Assembly (NCBI GenBank): GCA_964486935.1
Contig: CAZAPG010000019.1
Coordinates: forward strand, 47,398 to 111,397
DNA length: 64,000 nt
Direction of reading: 5' to 3'
From: CAZAPG01 sp964486935
GTDB lineage: Bacteria; Chloroflexota; Anaerolineae; 4572-78; J111
Numbering within the stretch: the first letter of the stretch is position 1; each line of letters starts with the position of its first letter. Positions 32,393 to 40,192 of this stretch are shown piece by piece. The notes under the pieces were generated by a model, which ran no database searches, had not been told where the DNA came from, and was given only the letters and a program-made list of their open reading frames with translations. A program made the position numbers and the translations under genes.

Positions 32393-34177
32393 TTAAAATT
32401 CGCTATTGCCCACCCTAAAACGCTCAATTGCCATAAAACCCAGGCCGCAAACCAGCATCAGCAGGTTGCTCATAGCCAGGGCCTGCCCATAGTTAAGCGC
32501 GCCGGGCTGGCTTAAAAACCTGAAAATAGCCACCGGCATGGTTGGCGTATCGGGCCGGGCAATAAATAGCGTTGCCCCAAATTCTCCCATGCTAATAGTA
32601 AAGGCAAATACGGCCCCCACCAGCAGCGCCCGGCCGGCAATGGGCAGGTCAATCTGTTGCCAGACGCGCAGCGGCGATGCGCCCAACACAGCGGCAACCT
32701 CGCGCAGCGAGGGCTGAATACTGCGCAGCGCGGGCAGCACACTGCGAACCACAAAGGGCAGCGCCACCAGCGTATGGGCAAAAACCACCAGCAGCGGCGA
32801 GGTGCGCAAATTGAGCGGCGGCTGATTAAGGGTAATAATATAGCCAAACCCCAGCGTAACCGCCGAAGTAGCCAGCGGCAGCATAAAAAGCGAGTCAAAC
32901 AGGTTTTGTAAAACAGCTTTGACCCGCAGCCGGCCGGCCTGGCTGCCAGGGTTGAATTCTGATGCGTTTCCCCCTTTCCGCGCAGTTAGCGCCACGCCAA
33001 CCAGCAGCCCCAGCAAAGTAGCCAGCAGCACCGTGCTCAAGGCAAAACCCAGCGAGTTGGCAATGGCCTGGCCGGGCGGCACAAAAAAAATACTCTGCCG
33101 CCGGGGCATGTCAATAAACAAAGCCTGGTAGTATCTGGTGGATAAACTGCCCGCCACGGTTAGCGACCGCAGCGCCAGCGCCGCCAGCGGCGCGCCCAAC
33201 AGCAGCAACATCAGGCCGACATTTCCCCAAACGGTTACTCGCTGCCGCCAGTTTTGGGGGATGCGCTGGGCCGTTTGCTGCGATTGCAGCGCCAGTGGCC
33301 GGCTGGTTTTGGCCTGCAGCCGGCTGTAGGTGAGCATCAGGGCAAAAATAAACAAAATCTGCACCAGCGAGAGCGCCGCCGCTACCGGCAAATTAAACAA
33401 GTTGACCGCCTGCCGGTAGATTTCAACCTCGAGCGTGGCAAAGCGCGGCCCGCCCAAAATTAAAATAACGCCAAAGCTGGTAAAGGTAAAAATAAAAGTC
33501 AACAACCCCGCCGAACCAATGGCCGGGGCCAGCAGCGGCAGGGTGATGTGCCGAAAAGTTTGCCAGGGGCCGGCGCCCAGCATCTGCCCGGCCTCGACAA
33601 GCTGGGGGCCAAGATTGCTCCAAAAGCCGCCCACCAGCCGCAGCACAATGGTGTAATTGTAAAAAACGTGCGCCAGCAAAATAATAGTTACGCCATGCTG
33701 CAATTGAATGGGCGGCGCGTCCAGCCCCCACACGCTCATTAAGCCCTCGTTGACCAGCCCTCGCGGGCCGAGCAGGGCGGTAAAGGCATTGGCCACTACT
33801 ACGGTGGGCAACACAAAGGGAATGGTTGTCAGGCTGCGGAGCAGGGTTTTGCCGGGAAATTGGTAACGGGCAAACACATAAGCAGCCGGCAGGCCCAGCC
33901 CCAGCGTGAGCATGGTAGAGAGTGCGGCCTGCCAAACCGTAAACCAGAGTGTCTTTAAATAGTAGCCAGAAACGACCAGTTTTTGCAGCGCCGCCAGATT
34001 TAGCCGCCCCTCCGGCGCAAAGCTGAGGCTAAAAATTGAGGCCAGCGGGTAGAAATAAAAGAGCAGCAGAAAAATGGCCGGCAGCAGGTAGCAGAGGAAA
34101 ATGAGTAGGGAGTAGGCAGTAGGCAGTAGGGGTTTGGTACGGCTATGCAAACTTGATGGTATCAAAACGAAATCCAA
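32393..34177 (-). CDS. thiP: Thiamine ABC transporter permease (ThiP-like)
   Basis: A 594-aa fused two-half permease with about 12 membrane segments, as in ThiP/FbpB-type importers. The two EAA loops are EAGQMLGAGP..TLPLLAPA near residue 205 and REVAAVLGASP..DLPIAGRA near residue 490. It is adjacent to a ThiB-like binding protein and ThiN under a TPP riboswitch, which supports thiamine or thiamine-phosphate import. The start is uncertain: TTG at 34177 has no ribosome binding site and lies in a heptamer repeat, and another heptamer array encodes part of the N-terminus. No ThiQ ATPase gene is in the window. Confidence 0.88.
   Translation of the reverse strand: MDFVLIPSSLHSRTKPLLPTAYSLLIFLCYLLPAIFLLLFYFYPLASIFSLSFAPEGRLNLAALQKLVVSGYYLKTLWFTVWQAALSTMLTLGLGLPAAYVFARYQFPGKTLLRSLTTIPFVLPTVVVANAFTALLGPRGLVNEGLMSVWGLDAPPIQLQHGVTIILLAHVFYNYTIVLRLVGGFWSNLGPQLVEAGQMLGAGPWQTFRHITLPLLAPAIGSAGLLTFIFTFTSFGVILILGGPRFATLEVEIYRQAVNLFNLPVAAALSLVQILFIFALMLTYSRLQAKTSRPLALQSQQTAQRIPQNWRQRVTVWGNVGLMLLLLGAPLAALALRSLTVAGSLSTRYYQALFIDMPRRQSIFFVPPGQAIANSLGFALSTVLLATLLGLLVGVALTARKGGNASEFNPGSQAGRLRVKAVLQNLFDSLFMLPLATSAVTLGFGYIITLNQPPLNLRTSPLLVVFAHTLVALPFVVRSVLPALRSIQPSLREVAAVLGASPLRVWQQIDLPIAGRALLVGAVFAFTISMGEFGATLFIARPDTPTMPVAIFRFLSQPGALNYGQALAMSNLLMLVCGLGFMAIERFRVGNSEF
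34104..34131. repeat. Heptamer array AGTAGG(G/C), 4 units
   Basis: Four exact-period units (AGTAGGG, AGTAGGC, AGTAGGC, AGTAGGG) inside the 5' end of thiP. Confidence 0.8.
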
Positions 34178-34197
34178 AATCTAAAATCTAAAATCAA
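34170..34197. repeat. Heptamer array AAATCTA, 4 units
   Basis: AAATCCA, AAATCTA, AAATCTA, AAATCAA across the thiB-thiP junction, including the presumed thiP start and the thiB stop. Confidence 0.8.
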
Positions 34198-35315
34198 CGG
34201 AGTACGGTTTCAGTCCAGGCGTTAATCCAGGTCTCGCGGTTGGCGGCTATCTCATCGGGGGGCAGGGTGGCCGGGTTGGGCGAGAGTTGGGCGTACTGCT
34301 CAAATACATCGGGCAGGGCGGCGTTTTGATTGGCCGGAAATACAAACATATTCAGCGGGATGTCCTCTTGAAATTGCTCGCTCAGCAAAAAATCGACCAG
34401 TTTTTCGGCCAGCGCCCGTTTTGGGGTGCCGGTTAAAATGCCAATGAACTCAATTTGTCTAAAGCAGCTTTCATCGCCAATTACCGAGCCGGTGGGGGCG
34501 TCGTCCAGCGGCTCTTCGGCAAAGTAAACTTCAACCGGCGGGCTGCTGGCATAGCTAACCACCAATGGGCGAGTTCCCTCGTAGCGGGTGAACTGGCCGT
34601 AATAGGCATCCTCCCAGCCGTCAACCACCAGCACATCGTTCTCAACCAACTTCTGCCAGTAATTCAAATAGCCGGGGTCGCCAAAGTGGGCCACTGTAGC
34701 CATTAAAAAAGCCAGCCCCGGCGAGGAAGTGGCCGGATTTTCGACCACGGTTAAGCCGGCGTATTGCGCTTTGGTTAAATCTTCAAGGTTGGCCGGGGGT
34801 GTTAGCTCTTTTTCTTCAAACCAGCCTTTGTCGTAATTAAGACACACATCGCCGTAATCAACCGGCAGCAGCCGGTGTTCGGCATCAAGTTGCAGGCTGT
34901 TGGGGATGTTGGCTAATTGGGGCGACTCGTATGGCTCAAAAATTCCGGCCTCGATGGCCCGGCTGAAGAAGGTGTTGTCCACGCCAAAAAACACATCGGC
35001 CAGGGGATTTTCTTTGGAGAGAATGGCCTGGTTCAGAGCAGAACCGGCATCGCCGGCCCGCAAAAATTCTATTTTGGCGTTATTGGCTTCTTCAAAAGCG
35101 GCAATTACCTCTTCGCTGGCGGCAAAGCTGTCGTGACTCATCAAAATAATGGTTTCCGGCTGGCCCGGTTGAGCCTTCGCAGCCTCATCAGCCTGAGAGG
35201 CTGTGGCCGCGGGCGACTCGCCGCCGCCGCAAGCGCCGAGAAGCGCAATTGTCAAAAATAAAATAACGTTTATGACGCGCTGCCATAGGGCAGTTTGTAT
35301 TTTGTGCTGTTTCAT
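34194..35315 (-). CDS. thiB: Thiamine ABC transporter substrate-binding lipoprotein (ThiB-like)
   Basis: A 373-aa exported protein with a lipobox (LLGAC, Cys29) and a Ser/Ala-rich tether. The mature part is a family-1 periplasmic binding fold of the ThiB/TbpA branch: ILMSHDSF at its start, the LFF-type LADVFFGVDNT, PVDYGDVCLNYD and ENPATSSPGLAFL are typical. Its ATG overlaps the stop of thiN (ATGA). It should capture thiamine, its phosphates or a degradation product outside the membrane for ThiP. Confidence 0.92.
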   Translation of the reverse strand: MKQHKIQTALWQRVINVILFLTIALLGACGGGESPAATASQADEAAKAQPGQPETIILMSHDSFAASEEVIAAFEEANNAKIEFLRAGDAGSALNQAILSKENPLADVFFGVDNTFFSRAIEAGIFEPYESPQLANIPNSLQLDAEHRLLPVDYGDVCLNYDKGWFEEKELTPPANLEDLTKAQYAGLTVVENPATSSPGLAFLMATVAHFGDPGYLNYWQKLVENDVLVVDGWEDAYYGQFTRYEGTRPLVVSYASSPPVEVYFAEEPLDDAPTGSVIGDESCFRQIEFIGILTGTPKRALAEKLVDFLLSEQFQEDIPLNMFVFPANQNAALPDVFEQYAQLSPNPATLPPDEIAANRETWINAWTETVLR

Positions 35316-35980
35316 TGTCGTAAATCCTCCTCGTAAGCTGTATTAAAATGAATGAGCAAGAGCATGCCCCGGCCAATTTGTATGCTGGCCTGGGTGGTGG
35401 TTAGCGCATTGCTAACGGTGTAAGTGCTGCCAAACGAGAGCGTGGCGTTGGCCAACGGCCACCTGACGCCGCTGAGATTGACCTGCTCCACCGTAGGCGA
35501 GAGCGGAATCAGCGAGAGGGTGTCGCCCGGCTGGCCCGTAACCGCCAGGCTCTGGTGGCTGCGCAACAGCGCGGCCCACTGCGGACCATCGGCCAGCGTT
35601 AGCCGCGCCGCAGCGTATTGGGGCCGGGTAAGCAGCAACAGGTTGGCCAGCATCTGGTCCAGCCGCCCGCCCAGCAGCGTGACCAGTAAAATTTCATCAG
35701 GCTGCTCGGCCAGAGCCAAATCCAGGGTGATTTCCAGGTCGGATTTGTCTTTGTCGGCGGGGTAACGCTGAATGGCGACGCCGGCCGCCTCCATTTGGTT
35801 AACTGTTTCCGGCGTCAATGAGTCGAGATCCCCGGCAATCAATTCGGGCGTCAGGCCCAGTTCAAGCGCGTGGTAAGCGCCGCCATCGGCGCAGAAAATG
35901 CGGTCGGTGGGGCGCAGGTGCGCCTTGAGCAGCCGGGGCTGGTTTAATATTCCGTTGGCAAAAATAACTATTCGTGACAT
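35312..35980 (-). CDS. thiN: Thiamine pyrophosphokinase
   Basis: A 222-aa enzyme converting thiamine and ATP to thiamine pyrophosphate and AMP. The N-terminus IVIFANGIL, the FCADGGAYHALELGLTP region with GDLDS (metal/ATP site), YPADKDKSDLE and GGRLDQMLAN are diagnostic of the TPK family. The start at 35980 is chosen because the in-frame ATG at 36064 falls inside the riboswitch and the codons between would translate its terminator. It is the first gene of thiN-thiB-thiP. Confidence 0.93.
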   Translation of the reverse strand: MSRIVIFANGILNQPRLLKAHLRPTDRIFCADGGAYHALELGLTPELIAGDLDSLTPETVNQMEAAGVAIQRYPADKDKSDLEITLDLALAEQPDEILLVTLLGGRLDQMLANLLLLTRPQYAAARLTLADGPQWAALLRSHQSLAVTGQPGDTLSLIPLSPTVEQVNLSGVRWPLANATLSFGSTYTVSNALTTTQASIQIGRGMLLLIHFNTAYEEDLRQ

Positions 35981-35993
35981 GTTTGTTTGACCA

Positions 35994-36023
35994 ATAAAAA
36001 ACCACCCTGTGGTGAGGGTGGTT
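35994..36023 (-). terminator. Riboswitch expression-platform terminator
   Basis: Minus-strand stem AACCACCCT with AGGGTGGTT followed by five or more T, between the TPP aptamer and thiN. It is expected to form when TPP is bound and to stop transcription before thiN. Confidence 0.88.
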
Positions 36024-36040
36024 AAGATTAGCTTTTCATA

Positions 36041-36152
36041 GTATCTTCCTCCCTCCGCCGGCATTATCCGGATCAGGTTAGTCGGTCATCTTCACAGTAC
36101 GGCCGCACAAGAAGATATCTCAGCCTGGTTTGTCCAAGCTCCCGAGAAATAT
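36041..36152 (-). ncRNA. TPP riboswitch (THI element)
   Basis: Read on the minus strand, the conserved pieces are in order: CTCGGGAGC, GGCTGAGA, then ACCTGATCCGGATAATGCCGG and GGAGGGAGGAAG (the third piece is the classic pyrophosphate/pyrimidine sensor region). Between GCTGAGA and ACCTGATC sits an extended P3a arm, ATCTTC pairing with GAAGAT. Bound TPP would favour the terminator downstream and shut off thiamine uptake and phosphorylation. Confidence 0.95.
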
Positions 36153-36173
36153 TTTTTTAGATGTGCTACCAAC

Positions 36174-36202
36174 AGTATACTACGCGCTGCGGGGTTTTTC
36201 AA
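36174..36202 (-). promoter_or_regulatory. Promoter of the thi operon
   Basis: Minus-strand -35 TTGAAA (36202-36197), 17-bp spacer, -10 TATACT (36179-36174). Transcription would begin near 36167, just ahead of the TPP aptamer. Confidence 0.75.
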
Positions 36203-36209
36203 ATTTTGC

Positions 36210-36686
36210 TTAATCCCCGGTTTTTTCAAAGTCCTTCCGCATCCAGAAATAGGCGTGGCCGGGGGGATAATCATCCAGCCGCCCCACAACTCGATAGCCT
36301 AAACGCTCATAGAAATCTTTGGCTTGAAAGCTAAATGTTGTTAAGAAGACACGCCGGCAGCCCCGTTTGACTCCTTCGGCCTCGGCTGTGGTTAGCAGCC
36401 GGCGGCCAAACCCCTGCCCTCGCAAGGACTCATGAACCCAAAGGTCATTGATATCCAGCCAGCCCCAGTAAATATCGGCGGTCAACCCGCCCAAAATCTC
36501 GTCCGATTCATTCCGAATAATGATATCCAATGTTTCCAGGCCGGTCTGCCTGATTTCTCGGTGATGTTCCGAGATTTTATTGTTGAAGGCTTTTATCTGT
36601 TCGTGGATGAATTTTCGGATGGCCTGGTTGGGGGTGGTAGTCAGACTCAGGCGCAGGTTGTTACCCTGCCAGATTGTTGTGCTCAT
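36210..36686 (-). CDS. GNAT family N-acetyltransferase
   Basis: A 158-aa GNAT protein. Beta-strands around ILGGLTADIYWGWLDINDLWV precede the acetyl-CoA pyrophosphate-binding loop RGQGFGRRLL, and the C-terminal FYERLGYRVVGRLDDYPPG is typical. The substrate is unknown. It starts 5 bp after the PfkB stop and ends the aldolase-kinase operon. Confidence 0.9.
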   Translation of the reverse strand: MSTTIWQGNNLRLSLTTTPNQAIRKFIHEQIKAFNNKISEHHREIRQTGLETLDIIIRNESDEILGGLTADIYWGWLDINDLWVHESLRGQGFGRRLLTTAEAEGVKRGCRRVFLTTFSFQAKDFYERLGYRVVGRLDDYPPGHAYFWMRKDFEKTGD

Positions 36687-36691
36687 TACGG

Positions 36692-37630
36692 CTAACTTTC
36701 AAGATGTTTTATATCGGCCTGGTTTGCCAGCCGTTCAATATCTTCCCAACGGCAATCGGCGGTGCCTTGGGTGAGTACGGTTGCCGCGCCGGTAGCCACG
36801 GCCCATTTGAGGGCGTCGGGCCAGCCATCCCCCTCAGATAACCGCCACGCCAGCGCCGCCGAAACAGCATCGCCGGCCCCGGCAGCGTTTACTGCTTTTT
36901 GGGGCGGCGTAGCGGCCAGGTAGGTCGCTTCCGGGGTGCAAGCCAAAAGCCCGTCTGCGCCGCAGGTGATAACCAGGGCCGGCAGCCGGTACTGCCGGCC
37001 AATAGCCTGGGCCTGAGCAACCAGCGCATCAAACGGCCCGGACGGCTGGTTGAAGGTGTGGGCAAACTCGGGCCGGTTCATTTTGACGATTGCCGGAGGG
37101 TCTGCCAATACCCGGCGCAGCGGCTCGCCAAAGCTGTCGATTAATACCGGCACGCCGGCAACCCGGGCCAGTTGGCTTAGTTGGGCGTAAGCTTCGGACG
37201 GCACGCCGCCGGCCAGGGAACCTCCGGCAACCACCCACGCCGCCTCGTTCAGGTGCGTTTGATAGTGGGCCAGCAAGGTTTGGTAGGCTGTGGCCGAAAC
37301 TGACAGCCCGGCAGCAATTAAATGGCTGTGGCGATGGTGACGGGTTTCGATGATGACATGGGCAATGCGGGTTTCGCCATCAACCCAGATTAAATTATGC
37401 CTGATGCCGTAATTATTGAGCAGGTTGACCAGTTGCTTGCCGGCGAGTCCGGCCACAAAGCCGAGGGCCAAATTCTGAGCGCCCAGCGTTTGCAGCGCCA
37501 CCGAGGTATCGAAGCCTTTGCCGCCGACGCTCTCTATCATTTTGTGGGGGCGCATGGTTGTGCCGGGTTGAAATTCGTCAATAAACATAACCCGGTCCAG
37601 GGCCGAGTTGAGGGTTACGGTTAAAATCAT
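36692..37630 (-). CDS. PfkB family kinase (1-phosphofructokinase/tagatose-6-phosphate kinase type)
   Basis: A 312-aa sugar-phosphate kinase. It begins MILTVTLNSALDR, typical of the FruK/LacC branch, with the signature GGKGFDTSVALQTLG and the catalytic NAAGAGDAV near the end. The branch phosphorylates fructose-1-phosphate or tagatose-6-phosphate. It overlaps the upstream class II aldolase gene by ATGA, suggesting joint use of a ketose-phosphate, but the exact sugar is not readable. Confidence 0.9.
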   Translation of the reverse strand: MILTVTLNSALDRVMFIDEFQPGTTMRPHKMIESVGGKGFDTSVALQTLGAQNLALGFVAGLAGKQLVNLLNNYGIRHNLIWVDGETRIAHVIIETRHHRHSHLIAAGLSVSATAYQTLLAHYQTHLNEAAWVVAGGSLAGGVPSEAYAQLSQLARVAGVPVLIDSFGEPLRRVLADPPAIVKMNRPEFAHTFNQPSGPFDALVAQAQAIGRQYRLPALVITCGADGLLACTPEATYLAATPPQKAVNAAGAGDAVSAALAWRLSEGDGWPDALKWAVATGAATVLTQGTADCRWEDIERLANQADIKHLES

Positions 37631-38220
37631 TTAGGCAGGGAGGATTGGGCCAAAATGCACCAGGCATTCCAGTCGATGCGCTCCAGGGCGTCAACCGCTG
37701 CCGGTAAATCTTTGCCGGCCACAACAATGCCGTGGTGCGGCAGCAGTACCGCCGCGGCCTGCTTTTGAATGCGCGATTCCTGTCCGGCCAACCCGGCTAC
37801 GGTGTTGGCGGCCAGGTCTGGACTGTGGGCCGGCGCGCCTTTAACTACTTTGATGACGCCAAATTTTTGGGTTTGCTCCAGCACCGGCTCTATGGGGCGG
37901 GCGGCGGCGCAAAAGGGTAAAATGTGAATGGGGTGGGCGTGAATTACCGCGCCGGCATCGGCAAAGTGGCGATAGATAGCCAGATGCACCCGGCTTTCTC
38001 TGGAGCAGCGCGGATTATCGAGCAGTTCGTCACTCTCAAGCGGTCCTTCCAGAATGTGATCTGGCTTATTTTGCCAGGCGCGTTTGCTGCCGCTGTAGCG
38101 AGCCGTAATGAAGATGCGGTTGTTGTGGCGCGCGCTAATGTTGCCGCCGGCCATATCCAGCAATTTGCGCTGAAAGAGAAGTTGCCCGGCCTCAATTATT
38201 TGGGTAGCGATGGATGTCAT
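37627..38220 (-). CDS. Class II aldolase/adducin family protein
   Basis: About 197 aa from ATG 38220, which follows AAGG; an upstream in-frame ATG at 38295 overlaps the preceding terminator. Class II (zinc) aldolases such as fuculose-1-phosphate aldolase have GGNISAR, the zinc ligands in HAHPIH and a later His in LLPHHGIVV; all are present. It likely cleaves or epimerises a sugar phosphate. Coupled to the PfkB kinase gene. Confidence 0.9.
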   Translation of the reverse strand: MTSIATQIIEAGQLLFQRKLLDMAGGNISARHNNRIFITARYSGSKRAWQNKPDHILEGPLESDELLDNPRCSRESRVHLAIYRHFADAGAVIHAHPIHILPFCAAARPIEPVLEQTQKFGVIKVVKGAPAHSPDLAANTVAGLAGQESRIQKQAAAVLLPHHGIVVAGKDLPAAVDALERIDWNAWCILAQSSLPK

Positions 38221-38277
38221 TATTTTTTTCCTTAATCTGGCCTCGTAACATTCAAGCTTCCGGCCGTTCGGTTGAAG

Positions 38278-38309
38278 CAAAAAGCCTATCCTCACAAAGG
38301 ATAGGCTTG
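38278..38309 (-). terminator. Terminator of the LCP gene
   Basis: Minus-strand AAGCCTATCC, 7-nt loop, GGATAGGCTT followed by T-run; directly after the LCP stop. Confidence 0.9.
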
Positions 38310-38336
38310 GGTTATTTACTGCTTATGCGGAAAAAG

Positions 38337-39905
38337 TTATTCACCTATAGCTGATGGAGTTTGCTCATTGCCGGGCAATTCAAAATCGCTGCCGATGATA
38401 ACCCGAAAGTCCACATCGCTTTTCAGGTTGGGGCTGCGCCGAATATTTTCATCGGTAACGCCAAAAATGGCTTTTAGCACCTGGAGGGTGTAATTTTTGT
38501 CTTCGTTGTAAACCACAATTACGCTGTGTGGATAGCTGGATGCATCGGCGGGGCTAAACTGAACAATGTTAAACCCCTGATTTTTTAAGTAGAGCGCTGT
38601 TTGAGAAGCCAGGTTAGATATGTTGGTTCCGTTTTGCACAACCAATCTGGCATTTTCCTGGGTTAAAAAGGCTTTAATCTCTTCCAAACGCTGGGCTTCT
38701 TGCTCTATTTCTTGGGCGCGAACTTCGGCCTGGGCGGCTTCTTCGGCGGCCTGAGCCGCCTGTACCTGTTCTGGGGTGGGGCTTTCTTCAACCGGTTCTG
38801 TTTGGGTAAACATGTCGTCAATCACCGCCCGAATTTTTTCGCGCAGGGGGAGCAGCACGCGCGCGCCGGTATCGGGAACGGTGTAGTCAATGGTCATCCT
38901 GCTGTCGATGATTGTATTTTTGATGTTAGCGGTGTCTATTTCATCGGCCAGTTGAGCCAGTTCTAAAATATCAACCAGTTGCAGGTCGGTTTCTACTGTA
39001 CCCGACATGTTTGTCCACAGGTCTGGAATTTTGGGGATAATGCCAATTTGCAGCGCTTTATCTCTGATGGCCAGCAGAACCTGTTGCTGTCGCCGGGCGC
39101 GTGAAAAGTCGGCGCCGGCGGTAGCGCGGGTGCGGGCGTAACGCATGGCATCGTGTCCGTTAAGGGTATGTTGGCCTTCTTCAATGTAGAAGGGGTCGTA
39201 GCCATAGTTGTTGTCGGGAAAGGTGGGGTCGTCGATGGTTTCTGGCACGTAAATATCAATACCGCCCAGCGTGTCGATAATTTCTTCAAAGCCGCGAAAG
39301 TCTATTTGGGCGTAAAAGTGTACCGGCACGCCTAAATTGTATTGAACCGTTTTCATGGCCAGGGCCGGCCCGCCGCCGGGGTAGTTGTTTCTATCGCCAA
39401 AGAAATAAGCTTTGTTAATGCGGTCTTCGCCATAGCCGGGAACGGAAACCCACAGGTCGCGGGGAATTGAGAGCATTCCGGCAGTTTTGGTGTTGGGGTC
39501 AACCGTTACTAAAATCATAGTATCGGTGCGCGAGTAAAACTCATCGGGCCGCCGGTCGATACCCAATAGTAAAATATTGACCCGCTCCTTGCGCTCATAA
39601 TCTGGCAGGGGAGCGCCCGTCGTACCGATTTGACCCGACTCGCCGCCCCGCACAATGGGCAGCACCACCGGCAGGTCTTCGCTGGTGCCGGTCAGCGGCA
39701 ACGCCGAAGCCAGCGGCAAGGCCAAATCTACCGAAGGCAACCCCGGCAGCGTAGCTCTGGCAACGGCATTTTTGACGGTATAGTAAAATACATACCCCAC
39801 ATAAGCGCCGCCCAGTAAAAATATTAACATCATCCCGGCAATTAACCCGTTGATGATGAGCGCAGGGACAATGTTTTGTTGATACGGTTTGCTTTGTGTT
39901 GCCAT
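38337..39905 (-). CDS. LytR-CpsA-Psr (LCP) family glycopolymer ligase
   Basis: A 522-aa membrane protein. One N-terminal membrane anchor (about 14-40), a Pro/Ser/Thr-rich spacer, then the LCP catalytic domain (about 108-300): NILLLGIDRR, RTDTMILVTVD, SIPRDLWV and the DAMRYARTR lipid-phosphate motif. After a Glu/Ala-rich coiled coil (about 370-410) comes a LytR_C domain (about 420-505). LCP enzymes transfer lipid-linked glycopolymers to the cell wall. The ATG is only about 10 bp from a good -10 box, so the mRNA may be nearly leaderless. Confidence 0.93.
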   Translation of the reverse strand: MATQSKPYQQNIVPALIINGLIAGMMLIFLLGGAYVGYVFYYTVKNAVARATLPGLPSVDLALPLASALPLTGTSEDLPVVLPIVRGGESGQIGTTGAPLPDYERKERVNILLLGIDRRPDEFYSRTDTMILVTVDPNTKTAGMLSIPRDLWVSVPGYGEDRINKAYFFGDRNNYPGGGPALAMKTVQYNLGVPVHFYAQIDFRGFEEIIDTLGGIDIYVPETIDDPTFPDNNYGYDPFYIEEGQHTLNGHDAMRYARTRATAGADFSRARRQQQVLLAIRDKALQIGIIPKIPDLWTNMSGTVETDLQLVDILELAQLADEIDTANIKNTIIDSRMTIDYTVPDTGARVLLPLREKIRAVIDDMFTQTEPVEESPTPEQVQAAQAAEEAAQAEVRAQEIEQEAQRLEEIKAFLTQENARLVVQNGTNISNLASQTALYLKNQGFNIVQFSPADASSYPHSVIVVYNEDKNYTLQVLKAIFGVTDENIRRSPNLKSDVDFRVIIGSDFELPGNEQTPSAIGE

Positions 39906-39914
39906 AACTACCCA

Positions 39915-39942
39915 ATTATATCACGAACATGGAGAGGGGCAA
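39915..39942 (-). promoter_or_regulatory. Promoter of the LCP gene
   Basis: Minus-strand TTGCCC (39942-39937), 16 bp, TGATATAAT with -10 at 39920-39915. Predicted start site is 2-3 nt before the ATG. The rest of the divergent gap to 40192 includes a 10-bp palindrome GCCAATTGGC at 39953 and an AT-rich stretch; nothing else is recognised. Confidence 0.65.
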
Positions 39943-40192
39943 AAACGCTTAAGCCAATTGGCGTAGCTTTTGGCACGCCGTTTGGTTAAAAAAGCTTAAT
40001 TAATTTTTTGCGCTTTCTTAAAAACAGCTTAACAGGGTATTAAAACGGATGGATTTTAATGGTTATCGCCCTGTAAATTTTTAACGCAAAATTGTTAAGT
40101 CGATTTAACAGCAGGGTTTCCCGATTGGCAAACTCGTTATATAATAAACCCGTTGTAAATAAATTATTAATTTTTGCTCAAGGAGGAAAAAA

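Noticed and set aside
35981..36064. N-terminal extension of thiN
   Set aside because: The codons run through the TPP riboswitch 3' end and its terminator.
40140..40145. TATAAT as the nucleotidase promoter
   Set aside because: The -10 is good but no -35 lies at 16-18 bp (TTGGCA is only 9 bp away), so it was not listed.
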